Assembly: GCF_003337435.1 (NCBI RefSeq)
Contig: NZ_QPJS01000001.1
Location: forward strand, 1,047,998-1,111,997
Reading direction: 5' to 3'
Source of the DNA: Schleiferia thermophila
GTDB taxonomy: Bacteria > Bacteroidota > Bacteroidia > Flavobacteriales > Schleiferiaceae
DNA: 64,000 nt
Under the pieces are notes generated by a model, which was not told where the DNA came from, searched no databases, and saw nothing but the letters and a program-made list of their open reading frames with translations. Position numbers and translations under genes: made by a program. How positions within the stretch are numbered: position 1 is the stretch's first letter; every line of letters begins with the position of its first letter. Shown piece by piece: positions 54,523-63,562 of the stretch.

Positions 54523-54523
54523 A

Positions 54524-55138
54524 CTAATTGTTTCCGCTAAAAGGTTGCATAGGACGCTCTTTTGATTGATTAATCCCCTCTCGCAACAATACTTTCTTTA
54601 TAGTGAGAAAGAGAATTTTCATGTCAAATAAAAATGAAACATGATCTACATATTCTATATCTAATTCAAACTTTCTTGTCCAGGAAATGGAATTGCGTCC
54701 GTTTACCTGAGCCCAACCTGTAATGCCTGGTTTCACCTCATGCCTGCGTAGTTGTTCTTTATTGTAAAGAGGTATATATTTAAACAATAAAGGCCTGGGA
54801 CCTACAATACTCATATCGCCTTTGAGCACATTGATCAACTGTGGAAGTTCATCAATGGATAAATTTCTTATAATCCTGCCAATTTTGGTTATTCGTTGTA
54901 CGTCAGGTAATAAGTTACCGTTTTCATCGCACTGATCATTCATTGTTTTGAACTTGATAATCTTAAAGGGCTTTTGATTTAATCCAGGTCTAAGTTGATA
55001 GTAAAAAATTTGACCTTTGTTCTGAATACTTAAAAGAACAGCTACTATCAGCAAAATCGGAAAGGTGAAAATTAAAGCTACAATTGAAATTAAAACATCT
55101 AATGTTCTTTTTATCCATTTTCTATACATATTTTTCAA
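54524..55138 (-). CDS. Undecaprenyl-phosphate sugar-1-phosphate transferase, PglC-like
   Basis: The 204-residue monotopic phosphoglycosyltransferase has one N-terminal membrane segment (LDVLISIVALIFTFPILLIV), KIIKFKTMND, the catalytic DELPQLINVLKGDMSIVGPRP with Asp-Glu, and KPGITGWAQVNGRNSISW. It puts the first sugar phosphate on the lipid carrier, starting each repeat unit. The small size matches PglC, with no N-terminal extension as in WbaP. Confidence 0.93.
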   Translation of the reverse strand: MKNMYRKWIKRTLDVLISIVALIFTFPILLIVAVLLSIQNKGQIFYYQLRPGLNQKPFKIIKFKTMNDQCDENGNLLPDVQRITKIGRIIRNLSIDELPQLINVLKGDMSIVGPRPLLFKYIPLYNKEQLRRHEVKPGITGWAQVNGRNSISWTRKFELDIEYVDHVSFLFDMKILFLTIKKVLLREGINQSKERPMQPFSGNN

Positions 55139-56129
55139 GGATTTCTTTCATCCCTTTTTTGACTGGCAATTGCCATAATAGTTTGCACCAGTCATGATTG
55201 CCTTCAATAAGCCCTGGTCCATTTTGAGTAATCACAATGTCCCATCCAATAGATCTGTTTTGAGGGTGTTTTAAAGCAGCTTTCTTAGCCAATTCTACAG
55301 TTTCTTTCCAAAATGGTATCTGAAAGCCAATGATAGATACTCCAGTGTTTGGATGATAATATTCATCTGGTTTTGTTATGTCACTATATACTCCTGGACC
55401 AGTTACTACTCCTGTACTTTCATCAATAGGGGCCGCAATATTCCCAGCAGCTAAATTGTCCACATGTGAATTTATAGAAATTCTCAGACGACAACCTAAC
55501 ACTTCCACTTCATTTTTTTCATTGAGTTGAGTAAAGATTCGGATTGTATTGACTGCAGAGGGAGATAATTTTTGTAAATCTGAATGCTGAATTAAAAATT
55601 CTTCGGCCAAATCATAGCCCTCATTTTCCATAAAATGAATCAATGATTCTATTGTAAAGTCATCGGCTGGCCTGATCAATACACCCTTACCACATTTACC
55701 TTTAGCAAACTTAAAAACTATTTTTCCAGATGAATTAGCCAATAGTTCTTGACATAATTTCTGATTACTTTTAAGGGTTTTTAAATCTGCCACCTTGTGT
55801 AAAAAAAACTCATTATAGCTCTTGTAAAAAAGCGTTTTGTCGTCAAGAATTTGACGTTCAGATTTTGGGTTCATTCGTAGCTGGTACTCATACATATACC
55901 CGGTGCCTGCCCATTTTTTCCTCTCTTGATCAATTAGATAATAAAAACGAAATTGAAAATATTCAAGTAAAGAAATATTATACCGAAAAACCGAGCCTAA
56001 TACATCCCTTAAGAGAAAAAATCTAGGTCTTCCGGTTAATTTTTCTGTATAGTTCAAAAATTTGTTAAATTTTTTTTTATCCAGATGTTTCAAGTAATAA
56101 ATTAAATAAAAAATTTTTTTCATACTCAC
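55122..56129 (-). CDS. Sugar-transfer-associated ATP-grasp protein
   Basis: The 335-residue protein matches the ATP-grasp family found beside sugar transferases: GKIVFKFAKGKCGKGVLIRP (ATP loop), AVNTIRIFTQLNEKNEVEVLG, GNIAAPIDESTGVVTGPGV and GPGLIEGNHDWCKLLWQLP. It probably adds an amino acid or another carboxyl compound to the glycan through an amide bond. It overlaps the sugar transferase gene by 17 bp. Confidence 0.88.
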   Translation of the reverse strand: MSMKKIFYLIYYLKHLDKKKFNKFLNYTEKLTGRPRFFLLRDVLGSVFRYNISLLEYFQFRFYYLIDQERKKWAGTGYMYEYQLRMNPKSERQILDDKTLFYKSYNEFFLHKVADLKTLKSNQKLCQELLANSSGKIVFKFAKGKCGKGVLIRPADDFTIESLIHFMENEGYDLAEEFLIQHSDLQKLSPSAVNTIRIFTQLNEKNEVEVLGCRLRISINSHVDNLAAGNIAAPIDESTGVVTGPGVYSDITKPDEYYHPNTGVSIIGFQIPFWKETVELAKKAALKHPQNRSIGWDIVITQNGPGLIEGNHDWCKLLWQLPVKKGMKEILEKYV

Positions 56130-56134
56130 TCATT

Positions 56135-57256
56135 TTAATAGCAAGATAAATAAACATGATGTATTTTATTCCAAATTGAAATTTGAGAAAAACCTTGTGC
56201 CCATTTTATACCTTCCTGTCCATGTTTTATTCTCAATTCTTTATTTTCAATATAAAGACCAAGAGCATTATAAAGAGATTTTTTATCTCTAGTTTTGAAT
56301 ACCAAACCATTAATATCCTTATTTACTGAGTCAATGCAACCTGTAGCATCGCTAACCACAACCGGTAGACCAAGGGCGGCTGCCTGAATAGGCACATTCG
56401 GAAAACCCTCCCTCCATGAAGGCAATACAAATATGTCAAAAAGTGACATGTGCAAGGGAACATTGTCCTGGAAGGGTATGTGAATAATCCCAGGATGAGA
56501 TCGGAATCTATGTTCGAAAATTTTATCGCATTTAATATGACCCATCATAATCAGTTTCAAATTATGGTATTTTTTATATAAATCTTCAAAAACATTTACC
56601 AACTCATAAACTCCTTTATCTCTGGTAATTCTGCCTACAAAACCAATAACCAAACAATCTTTTAGACCGTATTTTATTTTTAACTGGTTTACCTCATCCT
56701 GATTTATCTTGAGTTTATCAAAAGCTTCAATATTAACTCCATTGCTACTTGTAAGAACAATAGATTTTACATTGTCCAAAACTTTGTAATTGCCTGCGGC
56801 TGTCAATAATGAAGGACTGACATAAACTACTTTATATGCCATATTTACAGTTATACGCTCAATAATAATCAAAATTTTTCTGAGGATTCCTTTCTCTGTT
56901 TCAAATCTTAATCCCCTGCAAGTGTAAATGCGTTTTTTAATTCCTAAAAGTCTTGCCGCTATAAGGCCCAATAATGCCATTTTGGGAGTTCCTAAGTTTA
57001 CGATATCTGGTTTGATCGTTCTAAAATGTTTTATGATCTGAAATAATGTCTTTAGATCCTTAAGAGGGTTAATATCAGCCACAATATCAACCGGTAAATG
57101 CTTGATCCCTTCTTTCTCACAAAAAATCCTCTCCTTATAATGATCTTCAGAAATTAAATACACATCGTATCCTAATTTTCTAAAATAACTCGCCTGTCCG
57201 TCTAATAATCTTGAACTTCCTCCCAAAGTAACCCCCAAAATAAGCTTTTTTCCCAT
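56135..57256 (-). CDS. Glycosyltransferase family 4 protein
   Basis: The ATG at 57254-57256 (MGKKLILGVTLGG) overlaps the asnB stop by 1 bp. The GT-B enzyme has SSRLLDGQASYFRKLGYDVYL, IGFVGRITRDKGVYELVNVF and FVLPSWREGFPNVPIQAAALG. Related proteins transfer GalNAc or HexNAc to lipid-linked diNAcBac (PglA-like), which would fit the pgl-type module. Length 373 residues. Confidence 0.88.
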   Translation of the reverse strand: MGKKLILGVTLGGSSRLLDGQASYFRKLGYDVYLISEDHYKERIFCEKEGIKHLPVDIVADINPLKDLKTLFQIIKHFRTIKPDIVNLGTPKMALLGLIAARLLGIKKRIYTCRGLRFETEKGILRKILIIIERITVNMAYKVVYVSPSLLTAAGNYKVLDNVKSIVLTSSNGVNIEAFDKLKINQDEVNQLKIKYGLKDCLVIGFVGRITRDKGVYELVNVFEDLYKKYHNLKLIMMGHIKCDKIFEHRFRSHPGIIHIPFQDNVPLHMSLFDIFVLPSWREGFPNVPIQAAALGLPVVVSDATGCIDSVNKDINGLVFKTRDKKSLYNALGLYIENKELRIKHGQEGIKWAQGFSQISIWNKIHHVYLSCY

Positions 57257-59133
57257 CAAAATCTTTGCTTTTGATACCATTTCTGGAAAACAAATAAAAC
57301 CCAAAGTTTCACACTATGATTTTCATGATTTCTCATATGCTCATCTATTAATTTTTGAATATAATTAGCTCTAAAAATTCCTTGGAATTCTACAAAATCA
57401 TAGTCAAGTAATTCTAATAATTCGCTCTTCAATTCATTTTTAAACCATATTCTAAGAGGAAGCCCAAAACCCTTTTTACTAAAAGTCAAAGTTTCCGGTG
57501 GTAAAAGGTCTGCAAAGGTGTCTTTGAGTATCTTTTTCTTTTCTTTACCCTGAATTTTAAAATGTATTGGTAAACGGAAAGAAAAATCAACAATTTTCGA
57601 ATCCAAAAAAGGAACCCTTGCTTCCAAGGAATTGAACATACTCATACGATCCACTTTAGTCAGCATATCACCCTCCAACACCATATTTATATCGCTGTAA
57701 AAAGTGCTGTCTAATTCGCTCAAAAATGATGTTTCACTGAAATAAATACCTATATCACTATCAGATGACTGGTAATAATCAACCATCATCAATTCCTGTT
57801 TTTCTCTGTCCGAAAATCCCAGAGATGATAGTTGAATGTAGCGCTGAATTGAAGCTAAGGAAGCAGAATTAATTAATTTTTTTGCTTTCCTTAGTTCATG
57901 ATTTGTAAGGTTAGTATGAGGAATTAAGCTAATTACATTTTTAATAAAATTTTGAATAACAGTCGGAATTTTTTTCCATCGAGTAGCATAATAAAGTCCT
58001 AAATATTTTTCATATCCTCCAAACAATTCATCTGCACCATCGCCAGTCAATACTACGGTCACTTTCTCCCTTGCTTTCTTTGAGACAATAAACGACGGAA
58101 TAGCAGAAGAATCGCCGAAAGGTTCATCAAAATAAGCCAGGACTTCATCCACTACGGCTAGTAATTCCTCATGACCCAACACATGCAAGGTATGATCTGA
58201 TTGTATATGTTTTGCCACTAAAGCAGCCCTTTCACTTTCATCATACGCTTTCTCTTTAAAACCAATTGAAAAAGTTTTAACAGGCTCTGAAGAAATTTTA
58301 GCCATAATGGCCGAAACAATACTGGAATCTATACCTCCGCTTAAAAAAGATCCGATTGGCACATCTGATACCATTCGTTCCTCAACTGATTCAAATAAAA
58401 GTTTACTTAATGTTTTTTTTGCATTATCGTAATCAGTAATTAATTTATTAACACCACCATGTACAATTTTTTTTAGATCATAATATTTCTGTATTTCATA
58501 ATTTCCATTATAATCCACCACAATATAATGTCCCGGACACAGCTTATACACATCTTCATAAATGGTATAAGGAGCCGGTATATAAGTTAAGCTAAAATAG
58601 AGATTTAGTCCCTTAAGAGAAATTTTTTTTTTATAAAAAAAACTATTTAATGCTTTGAGCTCTGATGAAAACATAAATCCAAAAGAACCTCTGGTATAAT
58701 ATAATGGTTTCTCCCCATATCGATCTCTTGCGATAAAGAGTTTTTCCAAATTCTTATCCAAAAGAGCGATCGAAAACATTCCCTCTAATTTTTCCAAACA
58801 TACCTTCCAACCAAAAGCTTGATAGCATTTTATAATGACTTCTGTATCACTCTGAGTTAGAAATTCTACTCCAGTTTTGCCTAATTCAGTTTTTAATTTT
58901 TTAAAATTATAAATTTCCCCGTTGAAAACAACAACAATCGATTGGTCTTCTGAAAACATTGGCTGGCTGCCTTGATTTAAATCGATTACTGATAATCTCC
59001 GGTGACCTAAACCCACAGGAGGGTCATAGTAAATGCCACCTGCATCAGGTCCTCTCTTTTTTAAAAAATTAGTGGAGTATAGTAGATCCGATTCACTTAT
59101 AGAGTTAGAAATAAATCCGAAAATTCCGCACAT
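57256..59133 (-). CDS. asnB: Asparagine synthetase (glutamine-hydrolysing)
   Basis: The 625-residue protein has the N-terminal class II amidotransferase domain (MCGIFGFISN, Cys2; GLGHRRLSVIDL; GEIYNF) and the synthetase domain with SFLSGGIDSSIVSAIM (PP loop) and LTGDGADELFGGYEKY. In polysaccharide loci such proteins often amidate uronic acids on the glycan and not aspartate. The WbpB-like enzyme nearby would supply a uronate, so that role is plausible. It heads the cluster after a 676-bp AT-rich gap. Confidence 0.9.
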   Translation of the reverse strand: MCGIFGFISNSISESDLLYSTNFLKKRGPDAGGIYYDPPVGLGHRRLSVIDLNQGSQPMFSEDQSIVVVFNGEIYNFKKLKTELGKTGVEFLTQSDTEVIIKCYQAFGWKVCLEKLEGMFSIALLDKNLEKLFIARDRYGEKPLYYTRGSFGFMFSSELKALNSFFYKKKISLKGLNLYFSLTYIPAPYTIYEDVYKLCPGHYIVVDYNGNYEIQKYYDLKKIVHGGVNKLITDYDNAKKTLSKLLFESVEERMVSDVPIGSFLSGGIDSSIVSAIMAKISSEPVKTFSIGFKEKAYDESERAALVAKHIQSDHTLHVLGHEELLAVVDEVLAYFDEPFGDSSAIPSFIVSKKAREKVTVVLTGDGADELFGGYEKYLGLYYATRWKKIPTVIQNFIKNVISLIPHTNLTNHELRKAKKLINSASLASIQRYIQLSSLGFSDREKQELMMVDYYQSSDSDIGIYFSETSFLSELDSTFYSDINMVLEGDMLTKVDRMSMFNSLEARVPFLDSKIVDFSFRLPIHFKIQGKEKKKILKDTFADLLPPETLTFSKKGFGLPLRIWFKNELKSELLELLDYDFVEFQGIFRANYIQKLIDEHMRNHENHSVKLWVLFVFQKWYQKQRF

Positions 59134-59809
59134 ATTGTGAAAATCAAATTGAATAAATAAATTTAATTTTTTCCACTATTCCTTGTATAGAGAAAATAAT
59201 TTTAATATGAGATGTAAGTTATAACTATTTGTTGATAAATTGAATTTCAATTAAAAATTTTAGAAGTATTTTTTTCGTCTAAATAACGATTCTATCAAAT
59301 GAAGTTATTTTAGAATAAAAACAGATTGGATTACCTTTTAAAGAATACAGTAAATTTACTTTAGAAACATTTATTCAAAAAAAATTTGTGTAAAATTATT
59401 GAATACTTAAAGCGTAAATATGATCAAAAAGTTATGCTTTAATTTTAGTTTTAAAAATCTAATTAATTAAATTACAAATGTAAGAGAACTTCAAACATAT
59501 TTTTTACAATTACCAGATTTAATTTATGTTTTTTAAAACTCGATTCTTTAGTATGCATCTACAAGAAAAGATTTGCCTTTAATGTGTAAAGTTTGTATTT
59601 AATAGTAAAGTGAAATAATTAATATTGCTTTATTGTCTATCCAAAGAACATACCAAAATTTAGTTTTCATAAAACAAGATAAAAAAATAAATTTATATTA
59701 TAATAAATTTGCTTTTACTATGACAAAACCACAAAAGAAAAAAAATCACTCTACAAACGCTCGTGAAGATAAATAGCATAAATAACAAAGACAGAAATAA
59801 TTTAATATC
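59134..59809 (-). other. AT-rich intergenic region within the polysaccharide locus
   Basis: This 676-bp gap has no open frame of note and is one of the most AT-rich stretches of the window. It probably holds the promoter of the asnB-wzc operon and the end of the upstream transcript, but I cannot point to a clear box or hairpin. Confidence 0.4.
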
Positions 59810-60859
59810 TCACAAGATAAATTTTAAATACGATTGTATTATTTTGGAATAATCAAGATTATTTTTTATCAATCTGGCATTTGAGCTATATAATTCCCTC
59901 TTGTTTTTATTTACTATAAGTTCACTCAAAACTTCTCCTAATTTCACATAATTTTCAGGTTCAATAAGAACTCCATTAAATCCATCTTTTATTAAATCTC
60001 TTGCACCTGCTGTAAAATCGAAGCTTATGCAACAACATCCAGCAATTAATGCCTCAGCCAGCGCATTTGGAAATCCTTCACTTCTGGATGGCATTACAAA
60101 AATTCCAGCTCTTGCGTACAGTAAATCGATATCCTTCACCGGCCCCAAAAAATCGATCATTGACTTCTTGTCTTCATTTGCAAAATCCAACAAATACTTA
60201 CCCTCTTCTCGGGTACCGCCGGCAAAGACTAAACGCCACTCATCATTACTGACTCCGTTAAACGCTTTGACCAGCAAATCAAAACCTTTACAAGTATCTT
60301 GAAATCTCCCAACAGCTAAAATGATTTTTTCTCTTTTTACATAAGGATATAATTTGATTTCTCGAATAGCATTTGGAATGATGGTGTATTTATTATTTCC
60401 ATAATATTTTTTATGAAATTCAGAAGCTATAGATGTCTGAGAAATGACACCATTTACCTTTTTTAAGGAAAAAGATAAACGACAAAACCACTCTATTTTT
60501 TCAGGCCATTTATACAATGGACTAGAACGCTCGGTAACATATATTTTATATCTGGAAAAAATTAAAGCCATATTAGCTATGGCAGCATAAAATTTCGTAA
60601 AACATAAAATTGCATCTGGCTTAATATCAATAACATGTTTTCGTATATATCTCAAAGTTTTAATTAAATCCATTGATCCGTTATTAAAGCCATTTGGCTC
60701 AATATATTTAGATTTAAGTTCGAAAAAAGGAGATTTAGGAATAAGAGCGATATATGTAACTTCGTTGCCAAATTCCACAAAGCCATTAGCTATATTTACA
60801 GATGCACGTTCAACTCCGCCCATGCCAGCATTAGGACCAATTACAACAATTTTCTTCAT
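59810..60859 (-). CDS. Glycosyltransferase family 4 protein
   Basis: The 349-residue GT-B enzyme begins KKIVVIGPNAGMGGVERASVNIA, has KIILAVGRFQDTCKGFDLLVKAF and FVMPSRSEGFPNALAEALIAG (E-x7-E). It probably adds one sugar to the repeat unit. Its start overlaps the next upstream gene's stop by 4 bp, so it ends a chain of genes read from the right window edge. Confidence 0.88.
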   Translation of the reverse strand: MKKIVVIGPNAGMGGVERASVNIANGFVEFGNEVTYIALIPKSPFFELKSKYIEPNGFNNGSMDLIKTLRYIRKHVIDIKPDAILCFTKFYAAIANMALIFSRYKIYVTERSSPLYKWPEKIEWFCRLSFSLKKVNGVISQTSIASEFHKKYYGNNKYTIIPNAIREIKLYPYVKREKIILAVGRFQDTCKGFDLLVKAFNGVSNDEWRLVFAGGTREEGKYLLDFANEDKKSMIDFLGPVKDIDLLYARAGIFVMPSRSEGFPNALAEALIAGCCCISFDFTAGARDLIKDGFNGVLIEPENYVKLGEVLSELIVNKNKRELYSSNARLIKNNLDYSKIIQSYLKFIL

Positions 60860-61785
60860 AGAAAGGAAGCTACTATTTCCCTTTTGTATTGGTCAAAAGC
60901 TTCTGAATCGGGATGATCACCTACTTCTCTTCCTCCTTTAACCTCACTTGTATATTTACCTGGAATAAGTTGTCTTTCCTTATAGCAATCTCTCAGATAC
61001 CATTCGTATTCAATATCTAAATTACCTACGTCCAAACACCGGAATCCTTTTTTAAAAAGTTCAAAAACCAAGAACTTAGCTGCTGGTCCTAAAGCAACAA
61101 TTATTAAATCATTGTGACCGTGGTTTTTTGTTACGTAATCAATAATTTCGTCGCATTTATAAAAAGCATTATGTTTCGGAGCAATAATTCTATCTATTTT
61201 TTTAAAACCGGATAATAAATCATTGCCAACTCCGAATCTTGTTTTCTCACCTTCAATGATAAGAACTCTCTGACCTCTTAAAATTTCTTTCCATAAATTG
61301 AATCCTCTCTCACTGTAATCTTTGTTAAAACCATATGTAAGTCTGGTAATGCTTGCATTTGAATATTGCTTATTTAAATTTAAATATTTTTTAAACCTCC
61401 CATAGTTCCAAACAATTTGAGATTTCCAAAAAACTTTAACTTCCCCAGAAAGAGTGTCAATGTTGCTGTAACCAATTGGTAATCCGACCAACAATCCATC
61501 GTAGTCATTTTTTAAAATATCAATGAAAACCTTAGCAAGTCGTTTATCAAATTTCTGAAAAGGCAAATCAAGGCGATCAACTAAATATAAAATTTCACCA
61601 TCTCCAAAACGAACTATTGATAATTTGTCCTTTTTAATCTTTTGCAATGTATCAAATACAGATTCAACTTTTGGAAATTTATAATAAATTTTTACTATAG
61701 GAAACAATAGAGATAACGAATGCTTAAAAAAACGTCTTAAAAGAGCAAATTTTTTTCCATATCTCAAAATTTTATTGTTTATCAT
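60856..61785 (-). CDS. GT-D fold glycosyltransferase (DUF1792-like)
   Basis: The ATG at 61783-61785 overlaps the GT2 stop by 4 bp. The 309-residue protein has LSIVRFGDGEILYLVDR, the DGE-type motif of the GT-D family, with LRGQRVLIIEGEKTRFGVGN and ALGPAAKFLVFELFKKGF, CLDVGNLDIEYEWYLR near the C-terminus. GT-D enzymes, known from streptococcal glycoprotein synthesis, transfer hexoses; the sugar here is unknown. Confidence 0.85.
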   Translation of the reverse strand: MINNKILRYGKKFALLRRFFKHSLSLLFPIVKIYYKFPKVESVFDTLQKIKKDKLSIVRFGDGEILYLVDRLDLPFQKFDKRLAKVFIDILKNDYDGLLVGLPIGYSNIDTLSGEVKVFWKSQIVWNYGRFKKYLNLNKQYSNASITRLTYGFNKDYSERGFNLWKEILRGQRVLIIEGEKTRFGVGNDLLSGFKKIDRIIAPKHNAFYKCDEIIDYVTKNHGHNDLIIVALGPAAKFLVFELFKKGFRCLDVGNLDIEYEWYLRDCYKERQLIPGKYTSEVKGGREVGDHPDSEAFDQYKREIVASFL

Positions 61786-62834
61786 TTTTTCCGAAATTTT
61801 GACATAAAATAAATCATTAAATAAGCTGGAATTGAAATCTGATTTTTGCACATAAAGAAAAATATTCTGAAATGAAAAGGCATGTATTTTATTTGTAATT
61901 TTTTGTAACTTTTTGAAAAAGGCTCTGAAGTGATTAAATTTTTGAATAGACGATATCCAGTACTGCTTATACCTTTTGAAACATAGCCCAGAGAAATGTT
62001 GACCGTGGATAAGGCTATTCGATTATTTAATGCCTTTTCAAATTCATCTTTTTCTTCATTTATGTAATTTTTTTGAATAACCTTATTTAATTCAACAAAT
62101 AAATTTTCTAACTTGATTTTCAGTGTATTGTTATAGGTTTTAGTTAGAGAATTCGGATTGTTTTTGTTATAATGATGTAAATAGATGTTTAAATAATATG
62201 CACTTTTTATGTATGGATTTAATTGAGCATTAAACAAAACATCTGAACTTCCAACAGTCATTGTATCTGTCCAAAATATACCGTTTGACTTAATTATATC
62301 GGCTTTGTACAATTTACCCCAGCCTGCACTGAAATAATCAGTGCTCATAGGTTTTTTCAACTCTTCGTCTACAAGCCCCATCATCCGCCTTCGAAGAAAC
62401 TGCATATCTTTACCTGTAAATAACTTAGATTCGGGGAAAAAAAACGGGCCAGGAACTGATTTATTGGCATATTCTTTAAAATGTGGCCAGAAAACCATAT
62501 CTACATTGTATTTTAATGCTGCATGTATTGCTAATTCACATGTATTAAGTTCAATCCAATCGTCTGCATCTAAAAACATAATATAATTGCCACTACACAA
62601 TTTTATACCATCATTTAATGCCGCTGCCTGACCTTGGTTTTTTTTATTGATAATGAATATTCTTGAATCATTTAAAGAAAAATTTTTGATAAGTTTTAAT
62701 GAATTATCTGGACTTTCATCATTAATGTAAATAATTTCAATATTTTCAAATGTTTGATTTATTAAAGAATAATTTAATCTTTCTATATAGTTTTCAGAGT
62801 AGTAAAGCGGTATTATTATAGAGATCTTATTCAC
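61782..62834 (-). CDS. Glycosyltransferase family 2 protein
   Basis: The 350-residue GT-A protein has KISIIIPLYYSENYIERLNY, EIIYINDESPDNSL, AAALNDGIKLCSGNYIMFLD and the DxD in LDADDWIEL. The C-terminal half is helical and AT-rich in codon use. Similar enzymes act in capsule and O-antigen synthesis. It overlaps the formyltransferase gene by 8 bp. Confidence 0.88.
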   Translation of the reverse strand: MNKISIIIPLYYSENYIERLNYSLINQTFENIEIIYINDESPDNSLKLIKNFSLNDSRIFIINKKNQGQAAALNDGIKLCSGNYIMFLDADDWIELNTCELAIHAALKYNVDMVFWPHFKEYANKSVPGPFFFPESKLFTGKDMQFLRRRMMGLVDEELKKPMSTDYFSAGWGKLYKADIIKSNGIFWTDTMTVGSSDVLFNAQLNPYIKSAYYLNIYLHHYNKNNPNSLTKTYNNTLKIKLENLFVELNKVIQKNYINEEKDEFEKALNNRIALSTVNISLGYVSKGISSTGYRLFKNLITSEPFSKSYKKLQIKYMPFHFRIFFFMCKNQISIPAYLMIYFMSKFRKK

Positions 62835-63561
62835 CTTTTTTTAGATTAATTGAAACATATACTTTTTGACCATTTTCATCTATGAAAAATAGATTATCAT
62901 AAGAATCAAATGTTAAGGCTCTTAATCTATCTATAAATTGCTTTACGGTAACTTTTTCATTTAAATCTAGTTTTAATAAATTATAAAAATCTTTTTTAAA
63001 ATAAATTGATCCATTATTTTCAGGCTCGATTGTCATATAGTCACCTTTCAAAACATTTAAAATATTTCTCTCCCATAATTCAAGTTCCTTATTCACTATC
63101 TTATTATATAAAGTAAATGAAGTATCCCAGCTTTCTTTTTTTACAAATTCCCTATCAATAATCCTTCCTAAATCCAAATTTTCATCAATTTCATGGAATG
63201 TTGCACCAACTGGAGTATTATTGATTATTGCAAAAACTTGTGGATACCAACCACGATTTATTGGAATATATCCAGGATGTAAATTATAACATTTACATGA
63301 ATCAATTAAAATTTTTGGAAAAATTTGTTTGGAATGAATAGAAAAAACCATTTCATAATTATTTATAATTTCTTCAACATCATTATCTTTTTTTAAATTA
63401 TACTGCTTCAGGTATCTGTCAGAAAGATTAAAGTCTTTAATTGAAGAATAAATACTTGTAGCAAATGAAAATTCACTATCTATTCCAAGAATTTGATTGA
63501 TTTGATTGATTTTAGAACAGATTTTAAAGTTATCTGTGATAATTAAAGCTTTTTTTTTCAT
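62827..63561 (-). CDS. Formyltransferase for a dTDP-4-amino-4,6-dideoxyhexose (VioF/QdtF type)
   Basis: The 244-residue protein has the formyltransferase catalytic motif CYNLHPGYIPINRGWYPQVF (Asn-His) and VGATFHEIDENLDLGRIID (Asp), with a small C-terminal domain. The HPGYxPxNRGWYPQVF pattern is typical of sugar formyltransferases such as VioF. It would make dTDP-4-formamido-4,6-dideoxyglucose using formyltetrahydrofolate. The aminotransferase that would make the substrate is the next gene, one base away. Confidence 0.85.
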   Translation of the reverse strand: MKKKALIITDNFKICSKINQINQILGIDSEFSFATSIYSSIKDFNLSDRYLKQYNLKKDNDVEEIINNYEMVFSIHSKQIFPKILIDSCKCYNLHPGYIPINRGWYPQVFAIINNTPVGATFHEIDENLDLGRIIDREFVKKESWDTSFTLYNKIVNKELELWERNILNVLKGDYMTIEPENNGSIYFKKDFYNLLKLDLNEKVTVKQFIDRLRALTFDSYDNLFFIDENGQKVYVSINLKKGE

Positions 63562-63562
63562 A

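Noticed and set aside
59134-59809. Possible small genes or RNA in the AT-rich gap of the polysaccharide locus
   Set aside because: No open frame of note and no stable hairpin that I could find by eye.
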